Shown: positions 1 through 7,457 of the stretch, in pieces
How the letters are laid out: the number at the start of each line of letters is the position of its first letter
Position numbering within the stretch: the stretch's first letter is position 1
Assembly (NCBI RefSeq): GCF_024623455.1
Contig: NZ_JANIPJ010000019.1
Location: forward strand, 86,864-150,863
Length of the DNA stretch: 64,000 nucleotides
From: Paenibacillus soyae
GTDB lineage: Bacteria; Bacillota; Bacilli; Paenibacillales; Paenibacillaceae
Direction of reading: 5' to 3'
The notes under the pieces: model-generated
Database searches by the model: none
What the model was told of the DNA's origin: nothing
The model's input: the letters and a program-made list of their open reading frames with translations, nothing else
Translations under genes and position numbers: made by a program

Positions 1-245
1 ATGGCAAGCGTCTCGTCGGAAGCCCCTCGATCCACCACCGTCAGCCGCACATCCTTGCCTATCCAGCGGGAGAAAGCATGAAGCATTCTCAAGTACCACT
101 CCATCTGCTCCGCCTGACCTTTATCGGCAATCAGCACGTAATGCTTGCTCTTGCGCGATTTCCCTCGGCCGATCCAATGGGCAAGATGAACGAGCAGCGC
201 CGCAGCGGCGTAACAGCCTATGATAATCAGCAGAACATTCAGCAT
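1..245 (-). CDS. Unknown small membrane-anchored protein, 5' part only
   Basis: The reading frame begins with ATG at 243-245 on the minus strand and runs off the left edge, so only about 81 residues are visible. A strong Shine-Dalgarno (GAGGAGGTG) lies 5 nt upstream. Residues 2-22 are a hydrophobic segment (LNVLLIIIGCYAAAALLVHL), followed by a basic stretch (GRGKSRKSK) and a soluble region. A single N-terminal anchor with a cytoplasmic remainder is the simplest topology. I do not recognise the family and propose no function. The unusual point is its leader: an array of hairpin repeats ends 3-4 nt before the Shine-Dalgarno. Confidence 0.7.
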   Translation of the reverse strand, partial: MLNVLLIIIGCYAAAALLVHLAHWIGRGKSRKSKHYVLIADKGQAEQMEWYLRMLHAFSRWIGKDVRLTVVDRGASDETLA

Positions 246-261
246 GTCGGCACCTCCTCAA

Positions 262-476
262 GTTTTTCGTAGAAAAACACTTCGTAAGCATGGGCTGTTT
301 TGCGGAGCAAAACGCTTCGTAAGCATTCGCTCAGTTTTTCGAAGAAAAACACTTCGTAAGCATGGGCTGTTTTGCGGAGCAAAACGCTTCGTAAGCATTC
401 GCTCAGTTTTTCGAAGAAAAACACTTCGTAAGCATCAACCGTTTTGCGAAGCAAAATCCTGCGTAAGCATGGGCTG
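262..476 (-). repeat. Array of six 35/37-bp hairpin repeats (array A)
   Basis: Units start at 262, 297, 334, 369, 406 and 441, alternating 35 and 37 bp (72-bp higher-order period). Each unit is a small hairpin, TTTTTCGAAGAAAAA or TTTTGCGGAGCAAAA, followed by a linker with CTTCGTAAGCAT. A degenerate linker remnant (GTAAGCATTCGC) continues to about 496. The GCGAAGC of a stem can also pair with the CTTCG of a linker, so alternative folds exist. On the minus strand the last hairpin abuts the Shine-Dalgarno of the gene at 1-245. A related array with the same linker precedes flhO at 38512-38618. Confidence 0.9.
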
Positions 477-627
477 TTCGGGGTAAGCATTCGCAAAAGA
501 TTACTTATGCCACACTATATGCCGCTCCGCGCCCATCGGTTACGGGCATTTGGACAAGGGAAGCATTTTGGAGGAAAAACGTTTAAAATTCGACAGAAAA
601 CCGCGCCTTCTCACCAAAATTACACCC

Positions 628-655
628 TTGCCGAATTACCAGTTTATGCTATCAT
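628..655 (+). promoter_or_regulatory. Candidate sigma-A promoter for the LPxTG protein gene
   Basis: TTGCCG at 628-633 and TATCAT at 650-655 are separated by 16 nt. Transcription would give a leader of about 110 nt before the ATG at 774. I could not match that leader to a riboswitch class. The rest of 497-773 holds nothing else I can support. Confidence 0.45.
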
Positions 656-773
656 TTGGGTACGTCGACAAACATATAGTTATTCTGATGGCCTACATAA
701 CGACGGGGGAAGGTGGAGCCCAAATCCGGCCCGCCAGGGCGTTCATACCATTCAAGCAAGAGGAGAGTGAATA

Positions 774-1886
774 ATGAGGAAAACGACCAAAAAGCAATTC
801 TCAATCGTATTATCTTTGCTGCTGATCCTATCCCTGACAATGGGTTCCTTCGTTTACGCAGAAGGACAGAAGACCGACACACATGTAACCGTCCGCCTAC
901 AGGACGCCGCTTTAGCCGCAGCGGTTACGATACAATCCGATGAGCAGACACAAGCTGCCTGCACGTCTTATCTCGGCACAGCCTTAATGATCGAACAACA
1001 GGATTCGTCGATTAAATACATCACGATAAACGGCGACGGAACGGCTACCGCAAAGTTCAAGACCGTACGGGATTGCGTTCAGGCCAGCTTTTCGGTCTAT
1101 ACCTACGGAGAATCACCCACCCCTTACGAAAACCAAGTGTATTACCATGGCGTAACGGGGACCTATGATAAAGCGGGAAACTACGAGCTAACCATTAATA
1201 TGCCTCCTTGCGGTAACAGCCAGGTGGATCTATACACGGGCCCGATCCAGACTACACTGGGGCCGGACGGCCATAAACCCAACACCTATAGAAGCTATCT
1301 CTATATAAAAAGCGCCGCATGTCCAACGCCAACGCCAACGCCAACACCAACACCGACACCGACACCAACACCAACACCGACGCCAACACCAACACCAACA
1401 CCAACACCAACATCAACGCCAACACCAACGCCAACACCGACACCGACACCTACTCCAACTCCGACGCCAACACCAACACCAACACCTACTCCAACTCCGA
1501 CGCCAACGCCGACACCAACGCCGACACCAACGCAGCCATCTGACCCACCTACGAATCCGCCTACAGATCCACCTACGAACCCGCCATCGGAGTCGCCAAC
1601 ACCAACGCCAAGTCTCGAAACAACGCCAACTCCAACACCATCCGAGTCTACGGAGCCATCGCCAACGCCTTCGGAGGTCATCATCATTGTGGAGGAGGAG
1701 GAGGTGCCGAGAGGCGACGATCCGGATGATGAGACGGAGATCGACCAGTCCACGGACGAGAACCAGCCGCCGATCGACGAGCTGCCGCAGACAGGGGATA
1801 GCAGCCCCGTACCGTATTACTTGTTGGGCTCTTTCATGGCTGTAACGGGTCTTGTCGCCCTGCGCAAGCGCCGCCGGCAAAACTAA
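774..1886 (+). CDS. LPxTG cell-wall-anchored surface protein with Pro-Thr stalk
   Basis: A 370-residue exported protein. Residues 1-29 form a signal peptide (basic MRKTTKK, hydrophobic core, VYA). Residues 30-183 are a globular head of unrecognised family with several cysteines. Residues 184-253 are an almost pure Thr-Pro repeat, then a second Pro/Thr/Ser-rich stretch with PTDPPTNPP units and an acidic patch (IIIVEEEE). The C-terminus is a textbook sortase signal: LPQTG at 337-341, a hydrophobic segment, and the tail RKRRRQN. A sortase should attach the protein to peptidoglycan, with the stalk projecting the head outward. The start is supported by AGAGGAG 8 nt upstream. It is monocistronic, ending before a hairpin at 1907. 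Confidence 0.9.
   Translation: MRKTTKKQFSIVLSLLLILSLTMGSFVYAEGQKTDTHVTVRLQDAALAAAVTIQSDEQTQAACTSYLGTALMIEQQDSSIKYITINGDGTATAKFKTVRDCVQASFSVYTYGESPTPYENQVYYHGVTGTYDKAGNYELTINMPPCGNSQVDLYTGPIQTTLGPDGHKPNTYRSYLYIKSAACPTPTPTPTPTPTPTPTPTPTPTPTPTPTPTSTPTPTPTPTPTPTPTPTPTPTPTPTPTPTPTPTPTPTPTQPSDPPTNPPTDPPTNPPSESPTPTPSLETTPTPTPSESTEPSPTPSEVIIIVEEEEVPRGDDPDDETEIDQSTDENQPPIDELPQTGDSSPVPYYLLGSFMAVTGLVALRKRRRQN
1323..1532 (+). repeat. Thr-Pro coding microsatellite
   Basis: About 35 tandem hexanucleotides of the type CCAACN/CCGACN encode the stalk of the LPxTG protein. Third positions vary (CCAACA, CCAACG, CCGACA), so the tract is not a perfect microsatellite, but runs of identical hexamers remain that could expand or contract without changing the frame. 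Confidence 0.9.
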
Positions 1887-1906
1887 ATAAGCCCCGTTAA
1901 ACGAGC

Positions 1907-1946
1907 AAAGCCCTTGGAGCAAGCGATCGCTTGCCTCAAGGGCTTT
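1907..1946. terminator. Bidirectional terminator-like hairpin between convergent genes
   Basis: Arms AAAGCCCTTG (1907-1916) and CAAGGGCTTT (1937-1946), extended inward by GCAAGC/GCTTGC. It separates the LPxTG gene (+) from degU (-) and could serve both. 1947-2088 shows no other feature. Confidence 0.7.
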
Positions 1947-2088
1947 GTTCCCATATATAAGGTTGTGCACATAGTCCGCAACCTCTATTCATGGATGGAA
2001 GCAATATCCGGTTCATAAACCGGATTCAAATTACGAAAAATACTTTATATAAAAATAAGTTCTTCTTTCGCTTAAAGCGCTCTTCCGC

Positions 2089-2817
2089 TTACAGCGTGAC
2101 CCAGCCGAATTTGATCGAGTTGATGACGGCTTGCGTGCGGTCGTCGACTTCCATCTTCTGCAGGATGCTGCTGACATGGTTTTTGACCGTCTTCTCGCTG
2201 ATGAACAGGAATTCGCCGATCATCTTGTTGCTCTTGCCCTCAGCCATCAGGCGAAGCACTTCCGCTTCGCGGCGGGTCAGCGGGCTCTCTTCGGTCGCGA
2301 TGTACTTAACGCCCGGCTCCTTGGCCGCGGCGGCGCCCGAGGCAACGCCCATCTCGTCGAGATACGTCATGCGGCGCAGCTGGTTGATCAGCTTGCCCGT
2401 TACCTTCGGATGGATATACGAATGGCCTTGGTGGACGGAACGAATCGCGTTAATGAGCGACTCCGCCTCCATGTCTTTAAGCAGGTAACCCGTTGCTCCC
2501 TTGCGCAGGGTTTCGAATACATAGCTCTCATCATCGTGAATGGACAAGATGATGACCTTCACGTCCGGGAACATCGCTTTCAACCTCTCGGTTGTGACGA
2601 CGCCCGTCTCGATCGGCATGTTGATATCCATAAGCACGATTTCCGGAACGGTATGGTTGCAGAACTCCAGCACCTGAATGCCGTCTCCGCACTCCCCAAT
2701 TACTTCGATATCGCTTTCCATATTAAGAATGCGCTTCAAGCCTTCACGGAACAGCTGATGGTCATCCGCCAACAAAATTTTGATCTTGCTCGATTGGTTA
2801 GGCGTGATCTGGTTCAT
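2089..2817 (-). CDS. degU: DegU, NarL-family response regulator
   Basis: Receiver domain (residues 12-130) with acidic pocket DDH at 18-20 and phospho-acceptor Asp64 in LMDINMP. The C-terminal LuxR-type helix-turn-helix (about 175-240) starts LTRREAEVLRL and includes SEKTVKNHVSSIL. The ending DRTQAVINSIKFGWV is very DegU-like. DegU controls exoenzymes, motility and competence in Bacillus. The longer start at 2826 leaves only 1 nt after GGAG, whereas ATG at 2817 has AAAGGAG 10 nt away, so 2817 is chosen. It overlaps the degS end by about 20 nt, implying translational coupling. Confidence 0.93.
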   Translation of the reverse strand: MNQITPNQSSKIKILLADDHQLFREGLKRILNMESDIEVIGECGDGIQVLEFCNHTVPEIVLMDINMPIETGVVTTERLKAMFPDVKVIILSIHDDESYVFETLRKGATGYLLKDMEAESLINAIRSVHQGHSYIHPKVTGKLINQLRRMTYLDEMGVASGAAAAKEPGVKYIATEESPLTRREAEVLRLMAEGKSNKMIGEFLFISEKTVKNHVSSILQKMEVDDRTQAVINSIKFGWVTL

Positions 2818-3985
2818 TATACTCATTCTCCTTTCTGTGATCTGGAGTAGTAGGGATCTCTATTACAATTTTCGTGCCCTGGCCGGGATTTGAGTCTATA
2901 ATCATCCTTCCTTGGATCAATTCCACGCGTTCTCGCATGCCAATCAGACCAAAGTGGGAATTTCCGCTCGAGGGCTTCTCGACTGCGCCTACCTGGAACC
3001 CAGTACCGTTGTCCTGGATCGTGATCTTAATGAGCTGCGGTGTGTAATTCAGGTCCAAAGATACATGGGAAGCGTTCGCGTGCTTCAGCACGTTCGAGAA
3101 CGCCTCCTGCATCATGCGGTAGATCGCGGCCTCCATCGCGGATGGCAGGCGTATTTCTTTGCCCGTCAGCTCGAAGGTGGCGTGCACCTTCGACTTCTCC
3201 TCGAAGTCCTGCACGAATTTGCGCAGCGTCGGCACCAGACCTAGGTCGTCCAGCGCCATCGGCCGCAGGTTGAATATGATTTTACGGATTTCCTCGAGTC
3301 CCGTGCGCACTTGGCCCTTCAGGTCCACGAGTTCGTCCTGTACCATCTCGAATTGTTTCTTGATCAGCATGCGTTCCGCGATCTCGGTCCGCAAGACGAT
3401 GTTCGCCAGCGATTGCGCGGGACCGTCATGGATCTCCCGTGCGATGCGCTTGCGCTCCTCCTCCTGCGCGAGAATGATCTTCAGGCCGAGAAGCTGCCTG
3501 TTCTTCGCGGATTCGACAATGCGGGTCACTTGATTCAGGTCGCCGGACAAATACTCCAGCACGACGTTCATCTGCGAGCCGATCACCTCGGCGCGTTCGA
3601 TCGATTGCTCGACGTTCCGAACGCGCTTTTGGAGATCGTCCCTGCGGGCGCGGAGATAAGTCTCCTTCTCGCGGTATATCATGAGATCCAGCTGGATCTG
3701 AGTCGCTTTCTCGTAAGCCTGCTTAATATCCTCTTCCCTGTACCGCACGAAGTCGCGGCTGACCTCGGTCAAGCGAATGCGGGCGCGCTTGTAGTCCTGC
3801 TCTAGTTTATCCACCTTGTCGATCGTCTTGACCGTCTCCTCGAGCACTTGCCCAAGCTCCAGCTCAAGCGCCTCCAGTTCCGAGCGCGCCGATTCGCATA
3901 TCTCGTAGATCTGATATTTGCTGTCTTCCATGACTTTTATCGCATTCGAGATGACTTTGTCTAAGTCGACCGTTAGGTGATCCAC
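2798..3985 (-). CDS. degS: DegS, cytoplasmic sensor histidine kinase
   Basis: A 395-residue kinase without membrane segments. Residues 20-160 are a long coiled-coil sensor region. The HisKA_3 dimerisation box has ERKRIAREIHDGPAQ with phospho-accepting His186, followed by a HATPase domain (N box near MMQEAFSNVLKHA, G box QDNGTGF, and FGLIGMRERV). This is the DegS architecture, and the partner degU overlaps it downstream. The start is GTG at 3985 with GGGGAG 12 nt upstream; alternatives further in would remove part of the conserved N-terminus. Confidence 0.93.
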   Translation of the reverse strand: MDHLTVDLDKVISNAIKVMEDSKYQIYEICESARSELEALELELGQVLEETVKTIDKVDKLEQDYKRARIRLTEVSRDFVRYREEDIKQAYEKATQIQLDLMIYREKETYLRARRDDLQKRVRNVEQSIERAEVIGSQMNVVLEYLSGDLNQVTRIVESAKNRQLLGLKIILAQEEERKRIAREIHDGPAQSLANIVLRTEIAERMLIKKQFEMVQDELVDLKGQVRTGLEEIRKIIFNLRPMALDDLGLVPTLRKFVQDFEEKSKVHATFELTGKEIRLPSAMEAAIYRMMQEAFSNVLKHANASHVSLDLNYTPQLIKITIQDNGTGFQVGAVEKPSSGNSHFGLIGMRERVELIQGRMIIDSNPGQGTKIVIEIPTTPDHRKENEYNEPDHA

Positions 3986-4058
3986 TGCAGCTAGGCACTC
4001 CCCATCGAAGTAGGATATTCCATACTATCATAACATATTGTAGCCGTGCCGCGTCTAG

Positions 4059-6770
4059 CTATTCGATGGTAATCTTTTTTAATTTCTCCTCATAATTGAC
4101 CTTGAATCCCAGCTTTTCGGAGAATAATCGGATCGGAATGACCGTGCGGTTATTCTTCGTGAACGGGGCGACATCGGCCGTATAACGGACGCCGTTCAGC
4201 ATGTAATCCTTCTGCCCGATCGTCATCTCGAGCATCTGCCCGCCGCGCAGCACCGTGATCCGTCTGGTCTTCTCCTCGTAAAACACTTCCGCGCCCATCG
4301 CTTCCGTCACGAACCGGAGCGGCACGTAAGTCGACCCTTTCTGAATGAACGGAGCCGCCTCCAGCCTCACGCCCTTGCCGCCTACCGTCGCGCTCGATTT
4401 GTCGACGTTCATGACGATCGTCGCGCGGGCTGGCTCCTTCACCTCTGCAGCCGTATGAAGGACAAGGTTATCCATCGCGATCGCGCCGCTCGGCGTCTTC
4501 TTGTCGCTGTCTTGGTCGATGGTCACGACATAGATGCGCTTCAGCTTAGCCGGGTACTCGATTCCCGCGGAGGCCAGGTCCACCTTTACATTTTTCCAGC
4601 CGGTCCAGTTCAGCTCCTTAGCGATGTCCAAGAGATGCGCCTTGCCGTTGGCGTCCAAAATTTCGGCCCGTACCCAGTTCTTGCTGTTGTCGCTGTACAG
4701 ATCCAGCGACATGGAGGATGGCGAACCCGACAGGGTCAGGCCATCGCCGAACACGGCATACGAAGCTCTCGTCCCCGTCCCCGCGGAGAAATCGTACGTA
4801 AGCTGCAATCCGCGGCTTTTCTGCTCCGGCAAATCGCTGACCAGCTTCACCGTCCCTTTCGTCACATCGGCCGGCGTAACGGCGTTCGTGATCGCGTAAC
4901 GGGATACCTCGAAGTCCTCGAGCGTCTTCGTCTGCTGGCCTTCCACGAACGGAATCATGGCGCCGAAGCCGTCGTAGCGCGCAATGGCGTAGCCTGTCTT
5001 CGTTTTGCTGTCGACATCCTTCACCGTCACCGCGCCGTTCGCGTATTCGCCCGTGAATCCGACGAACTCCCACTTCAGGGAATCGCCCGTCATGTAATAG
5101 GTTTTGCCGTTCTTCAGCTTGATCGTGATCGGCACGTTGACAGTAGCGCCCTTGCTGAGCTGACCCGCTCCCGCGTTTATTTTGATCGAGGCGATCTGAT
5201 CTTGGCCGATCACTTCGACGTCGTACGATGCGCTCGCTTCGCCGGACTTCACCGTCAGCTTGGTTTTGCCGATTTTGGTCGCCGTGAATTGGCCGTTCTC
5301 GAACTTGCCGACATCCGCGGATGTGCTCCACTTCAGCGACGCCGGATCGACAGCAATCGGATTGTAGTACGTATCGTAGCCGTTCACCGTGAAGGTGGCG
5401 CTTTGGCCCAGCAGCATAACATTAGGCCCGCCGGCAATGATTCCTTTCAGAGTGCCCTGCGGTGCCGTCGTGAAGACGCCGATGCCATTCGCGACCGCCC
5501 GCTGGGAGCTCTCCTGCGTCGGATGCGCGAGCTGCACGTTCGTGCTGCCGAGAGGACGCTCGGTCATCGTCGTGGAGCCGCCGCCGTCTAGGTTCACGCC
5601 CTTATATACGCCCAGCTGCACCATGACCTGCTGCAGCTCCTTCAAGCTGAGTCCCGTGTTGCTGCCCGACTTCTCGCTGGTGATCATGTACACCTTCGTA
5701 CCGTCCTTCGAATAGCCGACTCCGGAGCGAGACGTGTAGGAAGCGCCGCTGACGCCGGTTACGTCGCGGGAGAACGCCGATGCCGCGCCGTTGTCCACCA
5801 GCAGCGTATGGCCGCCTACGAGCATCTGGAAAGAAGCCGCGTCCACCGGCTGCTTCGTCGTTTGCGAGACGAGCGTATAATCCGCCGCTACGGCTTGTCC
5901 GACCTGCATATTCGTCTTGATGAATTGCGCCGCTTTGCCGTGTGCTCTTAGGATGTAGCCGTCAGCCGGTACGCTGCCCGGGATCGGCGTGCCGTCCGAC
6001 ATTTGCTCGATGATCCCGTTCCGGACCAGCACTTCGATCGCCATCGTCTGCGTCGCCGAATTGGTCGGACGCTCCGCGCCGCCCCATGCGCTCGTATAGA
6101 TGAACAGGTTATCGACGGTGCTGTAATAGATGCCCTGACCTTCCGGCGCGTAGGAGGATTGGTTCATCCCTTCGATCGGGAACGTCTCCCCGTTCTCGGC
6201 CGTTACCGTGCCGCTGAACGTGTAGGCGTCGATGACCGGCTTGCGGTCCTGCGTAACCGCGAAGGCGTACATACCCTTCAGCTCGGAAGGGCTGACGATC
6301 AGCTGGCCGCTCGTCACCTGGGCGCCAAGCGGCGCTCCTTCGTTCGACATGACGAAGACGTCCGCGTTGATGCCCGCGACGGCCCCGTTTTCTTTGGTCA
6401 TGTTCAGGATGTTGTTCCGCTGTCCCACGCTATTGTTTTTCCCGCTCATCGCATTCAGCGATACGTGAGGGTTCGATAGATCGATTTCAATGACATGAAC
6501 ATCGGTCTGCACCGATTTATTATTCCGCGTTGTGCTCCATACATAATCCAGACGCTTCGCCCCGGACGTAATAATCTGGGATTTCGTCAGCTTCAGAATC
6601 GGCGCCGTCGCCGCATCCGCCTCCGCGATCATGATCGATTGCCAATTGTCCGGCAGCACGGTTCCGAGCGGCTGCGCCAACAGCGCGCCGCTCACTGCGA
6701 CCACTACGACTTTGCTCTTCAACGTCCCCTTCCGCTTCTGCCGGCCAATGTTGTCCTTACCCTTGCTCAT
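4059..6770 (-). CDS. Secreted phosphodiester glycosidase-like protein with copper amine oxidase N-like domain
   Basis: A 903-residue exported protein. After a basic N-terminus there is a signal segment (KVVVVAVSGALLAQPLG). Residues of roughly 100-440 form the NAGPA/phosphodiester glycosidase fold, recognised from GVNLDGGGSTTM and the following AVANGIGVF; family members cleave sugar phosphodiesters and some are linked to exopolysaccharide metabolism. Bacterial Ig-like segments follow, then a beta-rich region. The last 115 residues are a copper amine oxidase N-terminal-like module (YVPLRFVTEAMGAEV, VIPIRLFSEKLGFKV), common at the ends of Paenibacillus surface proteins and possibly wall-binding. 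The exact substrate is unknown. The start has GAGGAT immediately upstream. Confidence 0.85.
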   Translation of the reverse strand: MSKGKDNIGRQKRKGTLKSKVVVVAVSGALLAQPLGTVLPDNWQSIMIAEADAATAPILKLTKSQIITSGAKRLDYVWSTTRNNKSVQTDVHVIEIDLSNPHVSLNAMSGKNNSVGQRNNILNMTKENGAVAGINADVFVMSNEGAPLGAQVTSGQLIVSPSELKGMYAFAVTQDRKPVIDAYTFSGTVTAENGETFPIEGMNQSSYAPEGQGIYYSTVDNLFIYTSAWGGAERPTNSATQTMAIEVLVRNGIIEQMSDGTPIPGSVPADGYILRAHGKAAQFIKTNMQVGQAVAADYTLVSQTTKQPVDAASFQMLVGGHTLLVDNGAASAFSRDVTGVSGASYTSRSGVGYSKDGTKVYMITSEKSGSNTGLSLKELQQVMVQLGVYKGVNLDGGGSTTMTERPLGSTNVQLAHPTQESSQRAVANGIGVFTTAPQGTLKGIIAGGPNVMLLGQSATFTVNGYDTYYNPIAVDPASLKWSTSADVGKFENGQFTATKIGKTKLTVKSGEASASYDVEVIGQDQIASIKINAGAGQLSKGATVNVPITIKLKNGKTYYMTGDSLKWEFVGFTGEYANGAVTVKDVDSKTKTGYAIARYDGFGAMIPFVEGQQTKTLEDFEVSRYAITNAVTPADVTKGTVKLVSDLPEQKSRGLQLTYDFSAGTGTRASYAVFGDGLTLSGSPSSMSLDLYSDNSKNWVRAEILDANGKAHLLDIAKELNWTGWKNVKVDLASAGIEYPAKLKRIYVVTIDQDSDKKTPSGAIAMDNLVLHTAAEVKEPARATIVMNVDKSSATVGGKGVRLEAAPFIQKGSTYVPLRFVTEAMGAEVFYEEKTRRITVLRGGQMLEMTIGQKDYMLNGVRYTADVAPFTKNNRTVIPIRLFSEKLGFKVNYEEKLKKITIE

Positions 6771-6894
6771 ATCCTCAGCAACTCTCCCATCTCTATGTAT
6801 CTACTAGTAATAGACTACAAGAGTATTCGAAAAGTTACGTCTATAAAGGACTGCTATCACATTTTTTCCTCTGAAAAATATTGCTAATGAAAAA

Positions 6895-6914
6895 GCCGCT
6901 GCATACGCAGCGGC
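6895..6914 (-). terminator. Terminator of the YciI-like gene
   Basis: Perfect 8-bp stem GCCGCTGC/GCAGCGGC with loop ATAC (plus strand), followed on the minus strand by TTTTTCATT. It ends the gene at 6942-7319 and insulates the glycosidase gene. Confidence 0.85.
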
Positions 6915-6941
6915 GAAATTTTATTCCAGCGGGATGCCAAC

Positions 6942-7319
6942 TCAATTTGCATCCGCCTTAAAATAATGGATCGGCCGGATCTCGATCCCCCAGCCGAATA
7001 CCTCCCCTTCGGCGATTTGAACCGCGGGATGCATCGAAGCGATCCGGACCGCCTCCTCCAAGTCCTGCGCTTCGATAAGGAACGCGCTACCGATCATCTC
7101 CTTCGCCTCGGTGAAGGGCCCGTCGATCACCCTCAGCTTTCCATCCGCTCGGCGCAAGGAAACCACTTTGGTGTCGAGCCCGGTATCCATCCTTACCTTC
7201 CCGGTTTGGTACAGCTCCTCCAGATGAGCTCCACATCCACTCATAATCGATTCGATCTCCGCCTTCGGCCGGTCATCCATCTTGGCCGGCTCGAGATATC
7301 CTAAGCACAGAAATTGCAT
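6942..7319 (-). CDS. YciI/DGPF-domain protein
   Basis: A 125-residue cytoplasmic protein with the YCII/DGPF signature (VIDGPFTEAKEMIGSAFLIEA) and a C-terminal EVFGWGIEIRPI. The fold is a ferredoxin-like alpha/beta dimer. Members often sit beside ECF sigma factors and their role is uncertain; here no sigma factor is adjacent. The start has GGAGGATGCGCG before ATG. It is transcribed alone, ending at the hairpin at 6895. Confidence 0.85.
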   Translation of the reverse strand: MQFLCLGYLEPAKMDDRPKAEIESIMSGCGAHLEELYQTGKVRMDTGLDTKVVSLRRADGKLRVIDGPFTEAKEMIGSAFLIEAQDLEEAVRIASMHPAVQIAEGEVFGWGIEIRPIHYFKADAN

Positions 7320-7398
7320 CGCGCATCCTCCTCTAATATCTTGCCTTTACTATAACAACGAATGGGAAACGGGGAAATCGACATCTCGCGAAAAAAAA

Positions 7399-7432
7399 GA
7401 CCCTGTCATCACGCGTTCGCGATGGCAGGGTC
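7399..7432 (-). terminator. Terminator of the large SLH protein gene
   Basis: Arms GACCCTG (7399-7405) and CAGGGTC (7426-7432) with further inner pairing. On the minus strand the hairpin is followed by a run of eight T. Confidence 0.9.
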
Positions 7433-7457
7433 CTCGGACGATGTATTCAATCAGTGC

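Noticed and set aside
262..476. CRISPR array
   Set aside because: There are no unique spacers of constant length; the whole unit is repeated, and no cas genes are present.
656..773. Riboswitch in the LPxTG gene leader
   Set aside because: GC-rich pairing is possible but I could not match any known core, including the cyclic-di-GMP types.
1301..1753. Minus-strand frame with Val-Gly repeats
   Set aside because: It is the antisense of the Pro-Thr repeat of the LPxTG protein; no Shine-Dalgarno and no signal peptide.
4455..5591. Plus-strand frame antisense to the glycosidase gene
   Set aside because: Arg/His-rich composition typical of an antisense shadow in GC-rich DNA.
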